This document shows, one piece after another, positions 8,319 through 16,232 of a stretch of 29,768 nucleotides of DNA. Positions within the stretch are counted from its first letter, which is position 1. Each line of letters begins with the position of its first letter. The stretch is from CAZPZZ01 sp964591245 (lineage in GTDB: Bacteria > Acidobacteriota > Vicinamibacteria > Vicinamibacterales > UBA8438): positions 1 through 29,768 of the forward strand of contig CAZPZZ010000041.1 of NCBI GenBank assembly GCA_964591245.1, written 5' to 3'. The notes below the pieces were generated by a model, which was given only the letters and a program-made list of their open reading frames with translations, was not told the origin of the DNA and ran no database searches. The translations under genes were made by a program, and so were the position numbers.

Positions 8319-10046
8319 ATGGAACGGATTCAACAAGGTGCGCTCGTAACATGGTGTGTCGCGGTAAGCCTGATTGGCGTCGGGAGTATCGCCGCTGGCC
8401 AATCAGCATCATCGACCTGGGAGTCAGTCACAGCCGAACGCCTCCTCGCTCCCGAAGACGGGGACTGGATGAGCTACCGGCGAACGTACGACGTCACCGG
8501 TTTCAGCCCCCTTGACCAGATTAACCGGGACAACGTGAGCGACCTTCGCCTCGTCTGGGCGCATTCCATGGGAGACGGGAGTCGATGGGTTCCGACCCCG
8601 GTGGTTGCGAACGGGTTGATGTATGTCGCAGAAAGCGACCGTATCACGGCATTTGAGGTCACCTCGGGCGACGTCGCATGGGTGCACCAACGCACGTACC
8701 CTGACGATATCCAGAAGTCACAGGCGCTCGGGCGCTCACGCGGCGTGTCCGTCTACGGTGACCTGGTCTATTGGGGGACAGCCGACACCACCCTTGTTGC
8801 CATCGATGCGCGCACCGGCGACACGGCCTGGGAGGTAAGCACCGGAGACTACAGCGACGGGCTCGGGCACGCCCACCCCGCGCTCATTGCCGACGGCAAG
8901 GTCATCCTCGGCTTCGCCGGCGGAGACCGTAGCGCACGCGGCGCAGTCGTCGCGCACGACGCAGAAACGGGTGAGCAACTCTGGATCACCTATACCGTAC
9001 CGGCTCCAGGGGAACCGGGATATGAGACGTGGACCGAGCGCGAGATCCCTCCCCTTGGTGGATTGACCTGGGGCACCATCAGCTACGATCCGGAACTCGG
9101 GTTCATCTACCTCGGCACAGGTCAACCAACACCCTGGGCGGGCACGCTTCGAGGCCCAGGGGACGCCTTGTATACGAACGCGATCCTCGCACTGGACATC
9201 GACACGGGGGAACTGCAATGGCATTTCCAGATAGTCCCCGCCGACAACTGGGACCTCGACTCGACACATGAGAGCATGTTGGTCGACCTTGAACTCGGCG
9301 GTCGCGTGTACAAGGCCCTTATCGAAACGAGCAAGATCGGGTGGGGCGTCGTCCTCGACCGTGAGACCGGCCGATTTCTTCACGCGTTCCGGACCGGCTA
9401 CGACAATCTCATCACGGGATGGACAGACTCAGGCAGCCCGATCTTCAACCCTGCACTCATTCCAACCATGGATGACGTCGATTCCGACAAGGTCTTCGAG
9501 GTCTGCCCACACTTTCACGGAACGAGGAATCTGAACGCGCCGAGTTATAGCCCGGAGACCGGACTGTACTACCTCGGGATCAACAACAGTTGCATGGACG
9601 TGACGTTCGTATCAGAGGATTACCAGCCCGGACGGATCTACCGTGGAATGGCAAGTCGAACCAAAATGGTGCCCGATTACGACTATATTGGCGAATTCGT
9701 CGCCTTCGATCCAATTAGCGGAGACCGTGCTTGGGAATATCGCCCACCCAACGGCGTGGCAATGACCGCGTCCGCCTTGGCCACGAGTGGAGACATCGTC
9801 TTTGGCGGTACTGCCGACCGCCGCTTCTTCGCGTTGGACAACACCACCGGTAACCTGCTCTGGGAGACACGCCTGAACGGCGACATCTCCGGTGCACCCG
9901 TAACGTTCGACGTGGACGGCCGACAGTATGTCGCCGTCGGCGCCGGTGGCCGCATCGGGATGACGACATCCTATGCTCGATTCACCGATACCACGATTCC
10001 GCAGGGCAGCGGTGTGGTCTGGGTCTTCGCACTCCCAGAAGAGTGA
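8319..10046 (+). CDS. Periplasmic PQQ-dependent dehydrogenase, haem-free type
   Basis: The 575-residue protein starts at ATG 8319 with GGAG nine bases upstream (GTG 8277 is in frame but has no such site). A signal peptide covers about 1-28. The propeller begins WMSYRRTYDVTGFSPLDQINRDNV and has blade motifs such as LVAIDARTGDTAW (159-171). The active-site region is recognisable: GGLTWGTISYDPELGFIYLGTGQPTPW (247-273) and PADNWDLD, where Asp309 aligns with the catalytic Asp of methanol dehydrogenase. No CxxCH is present, so electrons must go to a separate cytochrome; the neighbouring-cysteine disulphide of classical enzymes is also missing. Expected role: oxidation of an alcohol or polyol in the periplasm. 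PQQ synthesis genes are not in the window. Substrate unknown. Confidence 0.92.
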   Translation: MERIQQGALVTWCVAVSLIGVGSIAAGQSASSTWESVTAERLLAPEDGDWMSYRRTYDVTGFSPLDQINRDNVSDLRLVWAHSMGDGSRWVPTPVVANGLMYVAESDRITAFEVTSGDVAWVHQRTYPDDIQKSQALGRSRGVSVYGDLVYWGTADTTLVAIDARTGDTAWEVSTGDYSDGLGHAHPALIADGKVILGFAGGDRSARGAVVAHDAETGEQLWITYTVPAPGEPGYETWTEREIPPLGGLTWGTISYDPELGFIYLGTGQPTPWAGTLRGPGDALYTNAILALDIDTGELQWHFQIVPADNWDLDSTHESMLVDLELGGRVYKALIETSKIGWGVVLDRETGRFLHAFRTGYDNLITGWTDSGSPIFNPALIPTMDDVDSDKVFEVCPHFHGTRNLNAPSYSPETGLYYLGINNSCMDVTFVSEDYQPGRIYRGMASRTKMVPDYDYIGEFVAFDPISGDRAWEYRPPNGVAMTASALATSGDIVFGGTADRRFFALDNTTGNLLWETRLNGDISGAPVTFDVDGRQYVAVGAGGRIGMTTSYARFTDTTIPQGSGVVWVFALPEE

Positions 10047-10179
10047 TCGCTCTCTTAGAGCCATCCCGCACTGTGCCGCTCGCCTCACCGTCACCGGGAT
10101 GCCCGCTACACCAGGAGAAGGCGGCTGACCCGGTACCGTTTACCATCATCACCATCCATCCCTGGTTCGGTCGGAATCG

Positions 10180-11946
10180 ATGAGAGAGTTGATCGCTCCC
10201 GCCGCAATGGCGTTCATTCTATCGGTCGGACTCACCCTTGCGTGCCGACGATTCGCGACCTATCTCAACGCCGTAGCCACGCCATCCGCAGACCGCTGGC
10301 ATGCAACGCCGGTCCCCGTGCTAGGCGGCGTCGCGATCTTCACTGCCTTCCTCCTCACTAGTCTGGCTCTACTCGATCACAACACCGCAATGTGGGGATT
10401 GCTCTCGGGTGCTAGTGCGCTTTTCCTGCTCGGTCTCGCAGACGATCTCCGCCCCTTCAAGCCACACATCAAATTTATCTGCCAGGTGCTCGTCGCCTGC
10501 GGCTTGATCGGGATAGGACTACAACTGCATCTCACCCAGTACCCCCCGCTCAACCTCCTTATCACGCTCATCTGGATAGTCGGAATCACCAATGCCTTCA
10601 ACCTGCTCGACAACATGGATGGCCTGGCCGCAGGAATTGCGATCGTCACCACTGGCTTCCGTTTGACGTTTTTCCTGATGGACGGGAATGCGCCGGAAGC
10701 CGCATTGGCCGCAATCCTGATCGGCGCCTTACTCGGATTTCTAATTTTCAATTGGAATCCAGCATCAATCTTCATGGGCGACGCCGGAAGTCTCTTTATT
10801 GGCTGTTATGTGGCGGGACTCAATCTTCTTGGGGACTGGCCATATTCCCGCGGAACCTTGTCAGTAATGGTCCTACCGGTGCTGATCCTCTTGGTTCCCA
10901 TCTTCGACACGACCTTCGTGACCATCACACGCACACTCGCACGCCGTCCCATCTCAACTGGAGGACGCGACCACACATCTCATCGCTTGGTCGCACTGGG
11001 GTTGTCCGAACCGAAGGCCGTCTTGTTTTTGTACGGAATTGCTATTTTCTCTGGCCTCATCGCCCTCTTTTCATACGAGTATGGCCTGTCCTATAGCGTT
11101 ACCTTTATTGCCCTCTTGTTCGTCGCCCTCATTCTTCTCGGCGTCTACATCGCCGGGCTCCGCACTCTTCACCCCAAAGACACGACCGACGCGAAACCCC
11201 GAAGCAGCGCACCGCCCGTCATTCCCCTCTCATACATTCGACGGACCTCAGCGGTGGTCTTGGACCTCACCTTAATCTCAATCGCTTACTACTCCGCCTA
11301 TCTGCTCCGTTTTGAGGCCGAGCTAGCTCAGCATACGCCAAAATTCTTCGAATCACTCCCGCTACTCGCCCTCTGCCAATTACTCGTGTTCTGGGCCACG
11401 CAGGTGTATCAGGGGGTCTGGCGTTACACCAGCATCCCTGACCTCATACGACTCAGCCAGGCCAGTGTCCTTGGGGTGACCGCCGGCGTTGTCGCGATTG
11501 CCACTATTTTCAGTTTCACGGGGTATTCGACATCCGTCTTCGTGATCTATAGCGCCTTGCTTCTGCTCTTCGTCACCAGCAGCCGGTTGTCCTTTCGGCT
11601 ACTCGGTGAATTCCTGCAGCGACGGCGAGCCGCAGCGATTCGAGTCGTCATCTACGGCGCAGGAGATGGTGGGGTGCTTGCCCTTCGAGAACTTCTGAAC
11701 AATTCGACCCTTGGTCGAGAGCCTTCAGGATTCATCGACGATGACCCTACCAAGCAACTGACCAAGATCCAGGGGTACACCGTATTTGGCAGCCTTCACC
11801 AACTAGAGGACATCATCCGATCTGAATCGATAGGGGAGGTCGTCATCGCCTCTAATCACATTTCGACGCAGAAGCTTGAGGCACTGGCGACAACGTGCGA
11901 AGCACACGGCGTGTCGTTGGCGCGCGCCACCTTACGTTTCGAATAA
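10180..11946 (+). CDS. WecA/MraY-family phosphoglycosyltransferase fused to a WbpM/FlaA1-like membrane and CoA_binding_3 module
   Basis: Residues 1-330 are a polytopic UDP-sugar:polyprenyl-phosphate sugar-1-phosphate transferase: LADDLRP at 86-92, NAFNLLDNMDGLAAG at 138-152, NWNPASIFMGDAGS at 191-204, PIFDTTFVTITR at 240-251 and the HTSHRL loop at 265-270. Residues about 350-475 add four further membrane segments of the polysaccharide-biosynthesis CapD/WbpM type, and 485-588 form a Rossmann domain with IYGAGDGG at 491-498. The catalytic SDR dehydratase half that normally follows in WbpM/FlaA1 is absent; the protein stops after the first nucleotide-binding fold. Role: probably starts O-antigen or capsule synthesis on undecaprenyl phosphate at the inner membrane, with the C-terminal module sensing a nucleotide or sugar. 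ATG 10180 has only a weak ribosome site. It converges with the channel gene, 35 bases apart. Confidence 0.92.
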   Translation: MRELIAPAAMAFILSVGLTLACRRFATYLNAVATPSADRWHATPVPVLGGVAIFTAFLLTSLALLDHNTAMWGLLSGASALFLLGLADDLRPFKPHIKFICQVLVACGLIGIGLQLHLTQYPPLNLLITLIWIVGITNAFNLLDNMDGLAAGIAIVTTGFRLTFFLMDGNAPEAALAAILIGALLGFLIFNWNPASIFMGDAGSLFIGCYVAGLNLLGDWPYSRGTLSVMVLPVLILLVPIFDTTFVTITRTLARRPISTGGRDHTSHRLVALGLSEPKAVLFLYGIAIFSGLIALFSYEYGLSYSVTFIALLFVALILLGVYIAGLRTLHPKDTTDAKPRSSAPPVIPLSYIRRTSAVVLDLTLISIAYYSAYLLRFEAELAQHTPKFFESLPLLALCQLLVFWATQVYQGVWRYTSIPDLIRLSQASVLGVTAGVVAIATIFSFTGYSTSVFVIYSALLLLFVTSSRLSFRLLGEFLQRRRAAAIRVVIYGAGDGGVLALRELLNNSTLGREPSGFIDDDPTKQLTKIQGYTVFGSLHQLEDIIRSESIGEVVIASNHISTQKLEALATTCEAHGVSLARATLRFE

Positions 11947-11981
11947 CACAACGCAGACGTCGAGACTCCATATCTGGTCCC

Positions 11982-12464
11982 TCACTGTTGTACCGCAATG
12001 AGTCCCTGTATCTCACGGATCAATTGATCAATCTTCTGCTCTAATTGTTTATTGTGCTTCAGCATCTCATCGTTTTGTCGCCGCAGTTCCCTGTTCTTGA
12101 TACTCGTCTCTGAAAAGCCTACGAATTTCGTGACAACTTGCGCTCCAACAAATCCCACCATGCCCACCCCGATATAGAAGATGAGCGCCACGACCACCCG
12201 CCCACCAAACGTGACAGGGAAAAAGTCTCCGAAACCGATCGTGGACGCGCTCAGCATCAACACCCAAAACGCATCACCGTACGTTTCGATATTCGACGTA
12301 GCTGAAGCCTGCTCAAAGCGAACCAACACCATCGAAAACGCCGCGATGATCCCGTACAGCGTGATCAAGGTGACTGCCGCTAAATAGTTCGTGTTGTAAT
12401 TCTTGACACCAAACTCATCCACCTCGTAAAACTTGACTAGTCTCAAAAGACTCTGTGTGGTCAT
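11982..12464 (-). CDS. Two-transmembrane potassium channel with C-terminal coiled coil
   Basis: The 160-residue protein has a first membrane helix at about 27-48, a pore helix, the selectivity filter TIGFGD at 75-80, and a second membrane helix at about 89-112. This is the minimal KcsA-like K+ channel layout; GFGD replaces the commoner GYGD and is also found in functional K+ channels. Residues 121-158 form a charged heptad-like segment (RELRRQNDEMLKHNKQLEQKIDQLIREIQGLI) in place of an RCK/TrkA-N domain, suggesting assembly as a tetrameric coiled coil rather than nucleotide gating. The ATG at 12464 is preceded by AGGA at a good distance. It is transcribed alone, toward the GT4 fusion gene. Confidence 0.9.
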   Translation of the reverse strand: MTTQSLLRLVKFYEVDEFGVKNYNTNYLAAVTLITLYGIIAAFSMVLVRFEQASATSNIETYGDAFWVLMLSASTIGFGDFFPVTFGGRVVVALIFYIGVGMVGFVGAQVVTKFVGFSETSIKNRELRRQNDEMLKHNKQLEQKIDQLIREIQGLIAVQQ

Positions 12465-12835
12465 CGGTCGCTTTCCTGGACGAACCAGTCTTCATTCCGC
12501 CAAAAATCGAGCTTTATCAGGCGCAAGTTCACCACGACTACGTGTGAGACCAGCGTCCAGACTGACGCTCGATAGTCCCTGTTATCCTGGCCCCCGGTTC
12601 CTGAATACGATTGTAGGACTCATCTAGCAAACGTACGCGCCGCCAGAGGTCATTCCGCGTGCACTCGGCGGATCGTTACGTCCATCCACTGCGCCCGCAC
12701 CGTGGCGCGCGGAGCCTTCGCGGACTAAGCTGTTGATGCTCGTCGACGAGCCCGTAATGCGGAACGAGTACGGACATCCTGGGATAAGCTCACGATTCGC
12801 TGGATCGCGGGCAAGAACTTCTGACACGACCCCAT
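12465..12835. other. Intergenic region with no recognised gene
   Basis: These 371 bases lie between the methyltransferase stop and the channel start, both minus strand. They contain the 14-bp palindrome at 12738-12751. A 67-codon minus frame (12624-12827) has no ribosome site and no family features. I cannot match the stretch to tmRNA, RNase P RNA or 6S RNA. Confidence 0.5.
12738..12751. repeat. Perfect 14-bp palindrome
   Basis: GCTCGTCGACGAGC equals its own reverse complement. It lies about 85 bases downstream of the methyltransferase stop and 270 bases upstream of the channel start. It could be an operator for the channel gene; the evidence is the symmetry alone. Confidence 0.35.
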
Positions 12836-14062
12836 CTAGCGCCTGCGCGCCACCACAATCAATGCCATCGACACAGATGGCAAGAGACGCCCTAACGGAA
12901 AAAGCCGGCGCATCGCGTTCACATACCGACTGGTATTTCCCTCGCGCTGCAAAAAATCTTGAACCCGCCGGCCATTAAAAAGATTTTTCAACCACAGCTC
13001 CAGATAAACACAGGACTGCTCCAGGAACTCGAAACCATTATCAGGAAGCAACTTTTTCGTGAATTCCCGGTATGACAGTTCACTCAGATGGTCGCGACTG
13101 TATGGGCATTCGAGCCCATCGGCCAAAGCGACAAGCCGCTCCCTGTTTGGCGTCGTGATGATCGCAACCCCCCCAGGCTTCAGCACCCGACGCCACTCAC
13201 GGAGTGTCTCGTGCACGTCAGATACGTGCTCGATGACCTCTCCTGCGAACAACGCATCGAATTGTTGGTCATGAAATGGGAGCGCAGCTGCATCGAAGAC
13301 CCCCCATCGCTGTTGTGGCCAGTCGACAGCCCTCGCGCGCACCGAGTCGTAGTTAAGATCGCCCGCAAACACGGTGAAAGGCAATGTCTTCTCAAGTCCA
13401 CCTTCAATCAATTCCGTGAACAACGAACGACCGCAGCCAACATCAAGAACGTGCCCCCCCGGGATATGCCGTGCGAACAACTCTTGAAGACGCTTGAGCT
13501 TGAACATGTGGAGTTCGTGCAGGAACGGCGCGTCCTGCGGAGCCGAGTACCCCTCGGTGGCATACTGGCGCTCGTAAAACACGCGAAGAATGTCCCGGTC
13601 GACAAATTTCAGTAGCGCCGGTTCCAGTCGCTGGAGCACCCCGTCGCCATCTCGAACCGCCAGTTGCAGATCCCCCAGGGGATCAAAGGCAAAGTCTGGA
13701 TTGCACCAACTATCGACGGAGGAACATCGTGACCCCTTCACGGTCACGTGCATCGACTCTGCATCGACCTTGCCGAAGTCCATTTCCAGGGTACCCCTCC
13801 CCGTCCCCGGGGGAAGCGCAAATCGCCACCACCCGAGGTGTCGGTCCGGATGGCTGTTTTCCATATAGGCATACACGTCGGCCGTAAAGACGTAACTGTC
13901 TGGGTTCCCGACCGAGTAACGGAAATCCAGCGTCCCCTTCCGGTTTCTGATGACAGCGGTCCGGTGCTCCGGAATCACCCTCGTGCCCACAAAGCGCTTG
14001 TAGTTGAACATCGATTTATCGATTGGTTGTCTGAACGCTGACCTGGCCGCCAACGGAGACAC
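12836..14062 (-). CDS. Class I SAM-dependent methyltransferase with an unassigned N-terminal domain
   Basis: The C-terminal half is a Methyltransf_11-type fold: motif I HVLDVGCGRSLF at 204-215, an acidic residue in FAGDLNYDS at 232-240, FDAAALPFHDQQFDALFAGEVIEHV at 256-280 and the post-motif VLKPGGVAIITTPN at 293-306. Residues 1 to about 165 are a beta-rich region (TLDFRYSVGNPDSYVFTADVY, HLGWWRFALPPGTGRGTLEMDFG) that I do not recognise; it may bind the acceptor. The start chosen is GTG 14062, which has GGAG seven bases upstream; ATG 14011 is the alternative but lacks such a site. Its position near polysaccharide genes hints at a sugar or lipid acceptor, but this is only proximity. It is a single gene, with 371 bases to the channel gene. 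Confidence 0.85.
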   Translation of the reverse strand: MSPLAARSAFRQPIDKSMFNYKRFVGTRVIPEHRTAVIRNRKGTLDFRYSVGNPDSYVFTADVYAYMENSHPDRHLGWWRFALPPGTGRGTLEMDFGKVDAESMHVTVKGSRCSSVDSWCNPDFAFDPLGDLQLAVRDGDGVLQRLEPALLKFVDRDILRVFYERQYATEGYSAPQDAPFLHELHMFKLKRLQELFARHIPGGHVLDVGCGRSLFTELIEGGLEKTLPFTVFAGDLNYDSVRARAVDWPQQRWGVFDAAALPFHDQQFDALFAGEVIEHVSDVHETLREWRRVLKPGGVAIITTPNRERLVALADGLECPYSRDHLSELSYREFTKKLLPDNGFEFLEQSCVYLELWLKNLFNGRRVQDFLQREGNTSRYVNAMRRLFPLGRLLPSVSMALIVVARRR

Positions 14063-14376
14063 ACGCTATCTCCGCCAAATTGTCGTAGCCGTAACCACGA
14101 CAAACTCTGTGCCACGGGAGCACCCGAACTGCTCACCGCGCCACTCACTCTATCCAGTCAGGCCCGGTTCAGCAACACCAAGGGCATACGGTTCCACGCA
14201 CCGGTTGCCGGATTTTCCTCAAATCTCATTTGACATGCGCCCCGACCTCGACTCACAGGCGATAGCGTGAATCACTCTGTTCCCCAGCTAGGCCCTCGAA
14301 CGATTCTGACGTCCGACGGCTCGATCACGAAGACAGGCACAGATGTCGCCTTCTCGAGAGAGTACAATCTCGCTTC
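14063..14376. other. Divergent intergenic region
   Basis: These 314 bases separate the methyltransferase (minus) and the ketopantoate-reductase-like gene (plus). Apart from the TACAAT box at 14363-14368, I see no RNA gene, repeat or supported frame. Confidence 0.5.
14363..14368 (+). promoter_or_regulatory. Putative -10 element (TACAAT), leaderless start
   Basis: TACAAT is one base from the TATAAT consensus and ends eight bases before the GTG at 14377, which has no usable ribosome site. This fits a transcript starting at or beside the GTG. No clear -35 box is seen. Confidence 0.4.
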
Positions 14377-15324
14377 GTGACCGAGGAACACCCTGCCCGA
14401 ATCGCCATATACGGCTCTGGTGCTGTAGGCGGCTATTTCGGCGGACGTCTCGCCGCCGCCGGACACGACGTCACCTTTATTGCCCGCGGTGCCCATTTGG
14501 ACGCCATTCGCAGTGACGGCCTGCGTGTCAGCAGCCCGTCGGGCGACTTTCTTGTCCACCCAGCCACGGCCACTGACGACCCGGCCACGGTTGGGCCCGT
14601 CGACATCGTCCTAGTGGGGGTCAAGGCCACCGCGGTGAAGGCAACCGCAGCGTCCATCAGGCCGTTAATGCAGTCAACGACACTCGTGCTTCCACTCCAG
14701 AACGGGGTCGAGGCCGCAACCGACTTGATATCCGAACTTGGACCCGCTCCGGTCGTCGGCGGTCTGTGTCGAATCGCCAGTGCTATCACCGCGCCCGGTC
14801 ACATCACGCACGCCGGAATCGACCCAACAGTCATCATCGGGACCCTAGAGGGCCCGCCAGACAAGCGTATCCGCCGGCTGGCTCGCATCTTTGAGGACAC
14901 CTCGATTACCGTGGAGATCTCAAAGGATATCCATGCTGCTCTGTGGGAAAAATTCTTGCTAGTTGCTCCCTGGGGCGGGCTCGGGGGACTCACGCGGGTG
15001 GCAATCGACGTGCTGTGCGACATGCCCGAAACGCGCCACCTGCTGGAAGCATCAATGACAGAGGTCGTGGCGGTCGCAGCGGCTCACGGCGTCACGCTCT
15101 CACCAGACGTGATCACCCGCACCACCGCATTTCTCCAGAATCTCCCGGCCGGCACCACTGCCTCTATGCAACGGGATCTTATGGAGGGCCGCACCTCCGA
15201 GCTCGACGCCCAGGTGGGCGCAATCCTTCGTCTGGCCCACCAGAAGCACGTCGCCACACCGGTGAACACCTTTATCTATCACTGTCTTCTGCCACGGGAA
15301 CGACTCGCTCACGCCGTGCCATAA
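14377..15324 (+). CDS. Ketopantoate reductase (PanE/ApbA) family NADP-dependent protein
   Basis: The 315-residue protein has the N-terminal NADP-binding Rossmann motif IAIYGSGAVGGYFGG (9-23), the VGVKAT strand, LPLQNGVEA, and the C-terminal helical domain with ALWEKFLL, whose Lys aligns with the catalytic Lys176 of E. coli PanE, and RTSELDAQVG, whose Glu aligns with Glu256. The Asn four residues after the Lys in true PanE (WxKLxxN) is not present; the local sequence KFLLVAPWGGLGG is typical of paralogues. It may therefore reduce a 2-keto acid other than ketopantoate. No other pantothenate genes are nearby. It starts with GTG and probably a leaderless transcript. The SDR gene follows 118 bases later. 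Confidence 0.88.
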   Translation: MTEEHPARIAIYGSGAVGGYFGGRLAAAGHDVTFIARGAHLDAIRSDGLRVSSPSGDFLVHPATATDDPATVGPVDIVLVGVKATAVKATAASIRPLMQSTTLVLPLQNGVEAATDLISELGPAPVVGGLCRIASAITAPGHITHAGIDPTVIIGTLEGPPDKRIRRLARIFEDTSITVEISKDIHAALWEKFLLVAPWGGLGGLTRVAIDVLCDMPETRHLLEASMTEVVAVAAAHGVTLSPDVITRTTAFLQNLPAGTTASMQRDLMEGRTSELDAQVGAILRLAHQKHVATPVNTFIYHCLLPRERLAHAVP

Positions 15325-15442
15325 CGCTCCGTTCGGGTGGCACGATCCCGTACATCCACCCTGCCGGCGTGAGGGCACCCCTCGGCAATCTCAGCCCCTC
15401 TACCCCAGGAACAAGAAGAGACCAGGACACGGTCGTAGAGAT

Positions 15443-16135
15443 ATGGCACGACGTATTCTCATCGTCGGCAACTCCGACGGCATCGGCGCAGCCGTAACCA
15501 GAGCCCTACTTGCTCGTGGCGATGAGGTTATTGGCATCTCACGGAGCGCGAGTCCCTCGGTGTGCAAAACCATCCGCCATGAAGTAATGAACGTCATCGA
15601 TCCGGGGTATCCGGAACTGCTCACACGGCTGATCGGGGAAGCTGGCCCCTTCGACGCGTGCATTTATTGCGCTGGCATCGGCTCAAACCTGGATCTTGCC
15701 GACCTCTCAGGTGAACCCCAGGTATTCCAGGTAAACCTCACGGCAATGGTCCAAACGCTCGAACTCCTCGCGCCAGCGTGGCTCAGCCAACGCCGCGGCC
15801 ACTTCATCGGCCTCTCTAGTCTTGCCGACATCTTGCTGAATCCAGACGCGCCTTCCTACTCGGCATCCAAGGCGGGGGTCAGCCGCTATCTGGTGAGCAT
15901 GGCATTGCGTCTGCGTGGCACGGGTGTCGCCGTCACGAACATCCGTTTCGGATTCGTCGACACCAAAATGGCCAAAGCCCCCTACCGGCCGATGATGATG
16001 ACCGCCGAGCGCGCCGCGCAGCATGTTCTCGACTGCCTGGACACTCGTCCGGTGCAAGTGAGCGTGCCGAAAACTATCACGCTGGTCGTAGCCATCGCTC
16101 GGGTGTTGCAGGCCGCGAAGACGTGGCTCACGTAA
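15443..16135 (+). CDS. Short-chain dehydrogenase/reductase (SDR)
   Basis: The 230-residue protein is a classical SDR in outline: cofactor motif VGNSDGIG at 8-15 (the usual TGxxxGIG with TG replaced by GN), CAGIG at 76-80 for NNAG, Asn98 in QVNLTAM, catalytic Ser125/Ser126 in GLSSLAD, and Tyr139/Lys143 in YSASK. The loop RFGFVDTKMAK replaces the usual PGxVxT. Its size is normal and it has a slightly hydrophobic C-terminus (ITLVVAIARVLQAAKTWL). Substrate unknown. It is in the same direction as the ketopantoate-reductase-like and hydrolase genes, about 100 bases from each, so co-transcription is possible but not shown. Confidence 0.88.
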   Translation: MARRILIVGNSDGIGAAVTRALLARGDEVIGISRSASPSVCKTIRHEVMNVIDPGYPELLTRLIGEAGPFDACIYCAGIGSNLDLADLSGEPQVFQVNLTAMVQTLELLAPAWLSQRRGHFIGLSSLADILLNPDAPSYSASKAGVSRYLVSMALRLRGTGVAVTNIRFGFVDTKMAKAPYRPMMMTAERAAQHVLDCLDTRPVQVSVPKTITLVVAIARVLQAAKTWLT

Positions 16136-16220
16136 GTCCAGACCGACGCCAGACTTCGAAACCGGTCGAGAGCAGGTCCCGACTGGCCGCCACGCAGTAA
16201 CGATGCCACCACCGCTGTGG

Positions 16221-16226
16221 TAGCCT
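16221..16226 (+). promoter_or_regulatory. Putative extended -10 element (TGG-TAGCCT), leaderless start
   Basis: TAGCCT, preceded by TGG as an extended -10, ends six bases before the ATG at 16233, the same spacing as for the DUF418 gene. The hexamer matches the TATAAT consensus at only some positions. There is no ribosome site before the ATG. Confidence 0.3.
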
Positions 16227-16232
16227 CACCGC

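Noticed and set aside
12624..12827. 67-codon minus-strand frame between methyltransferase and channel
   Set aside because: No ribosome site, no family features, and it spans the 14-bp palindrome.
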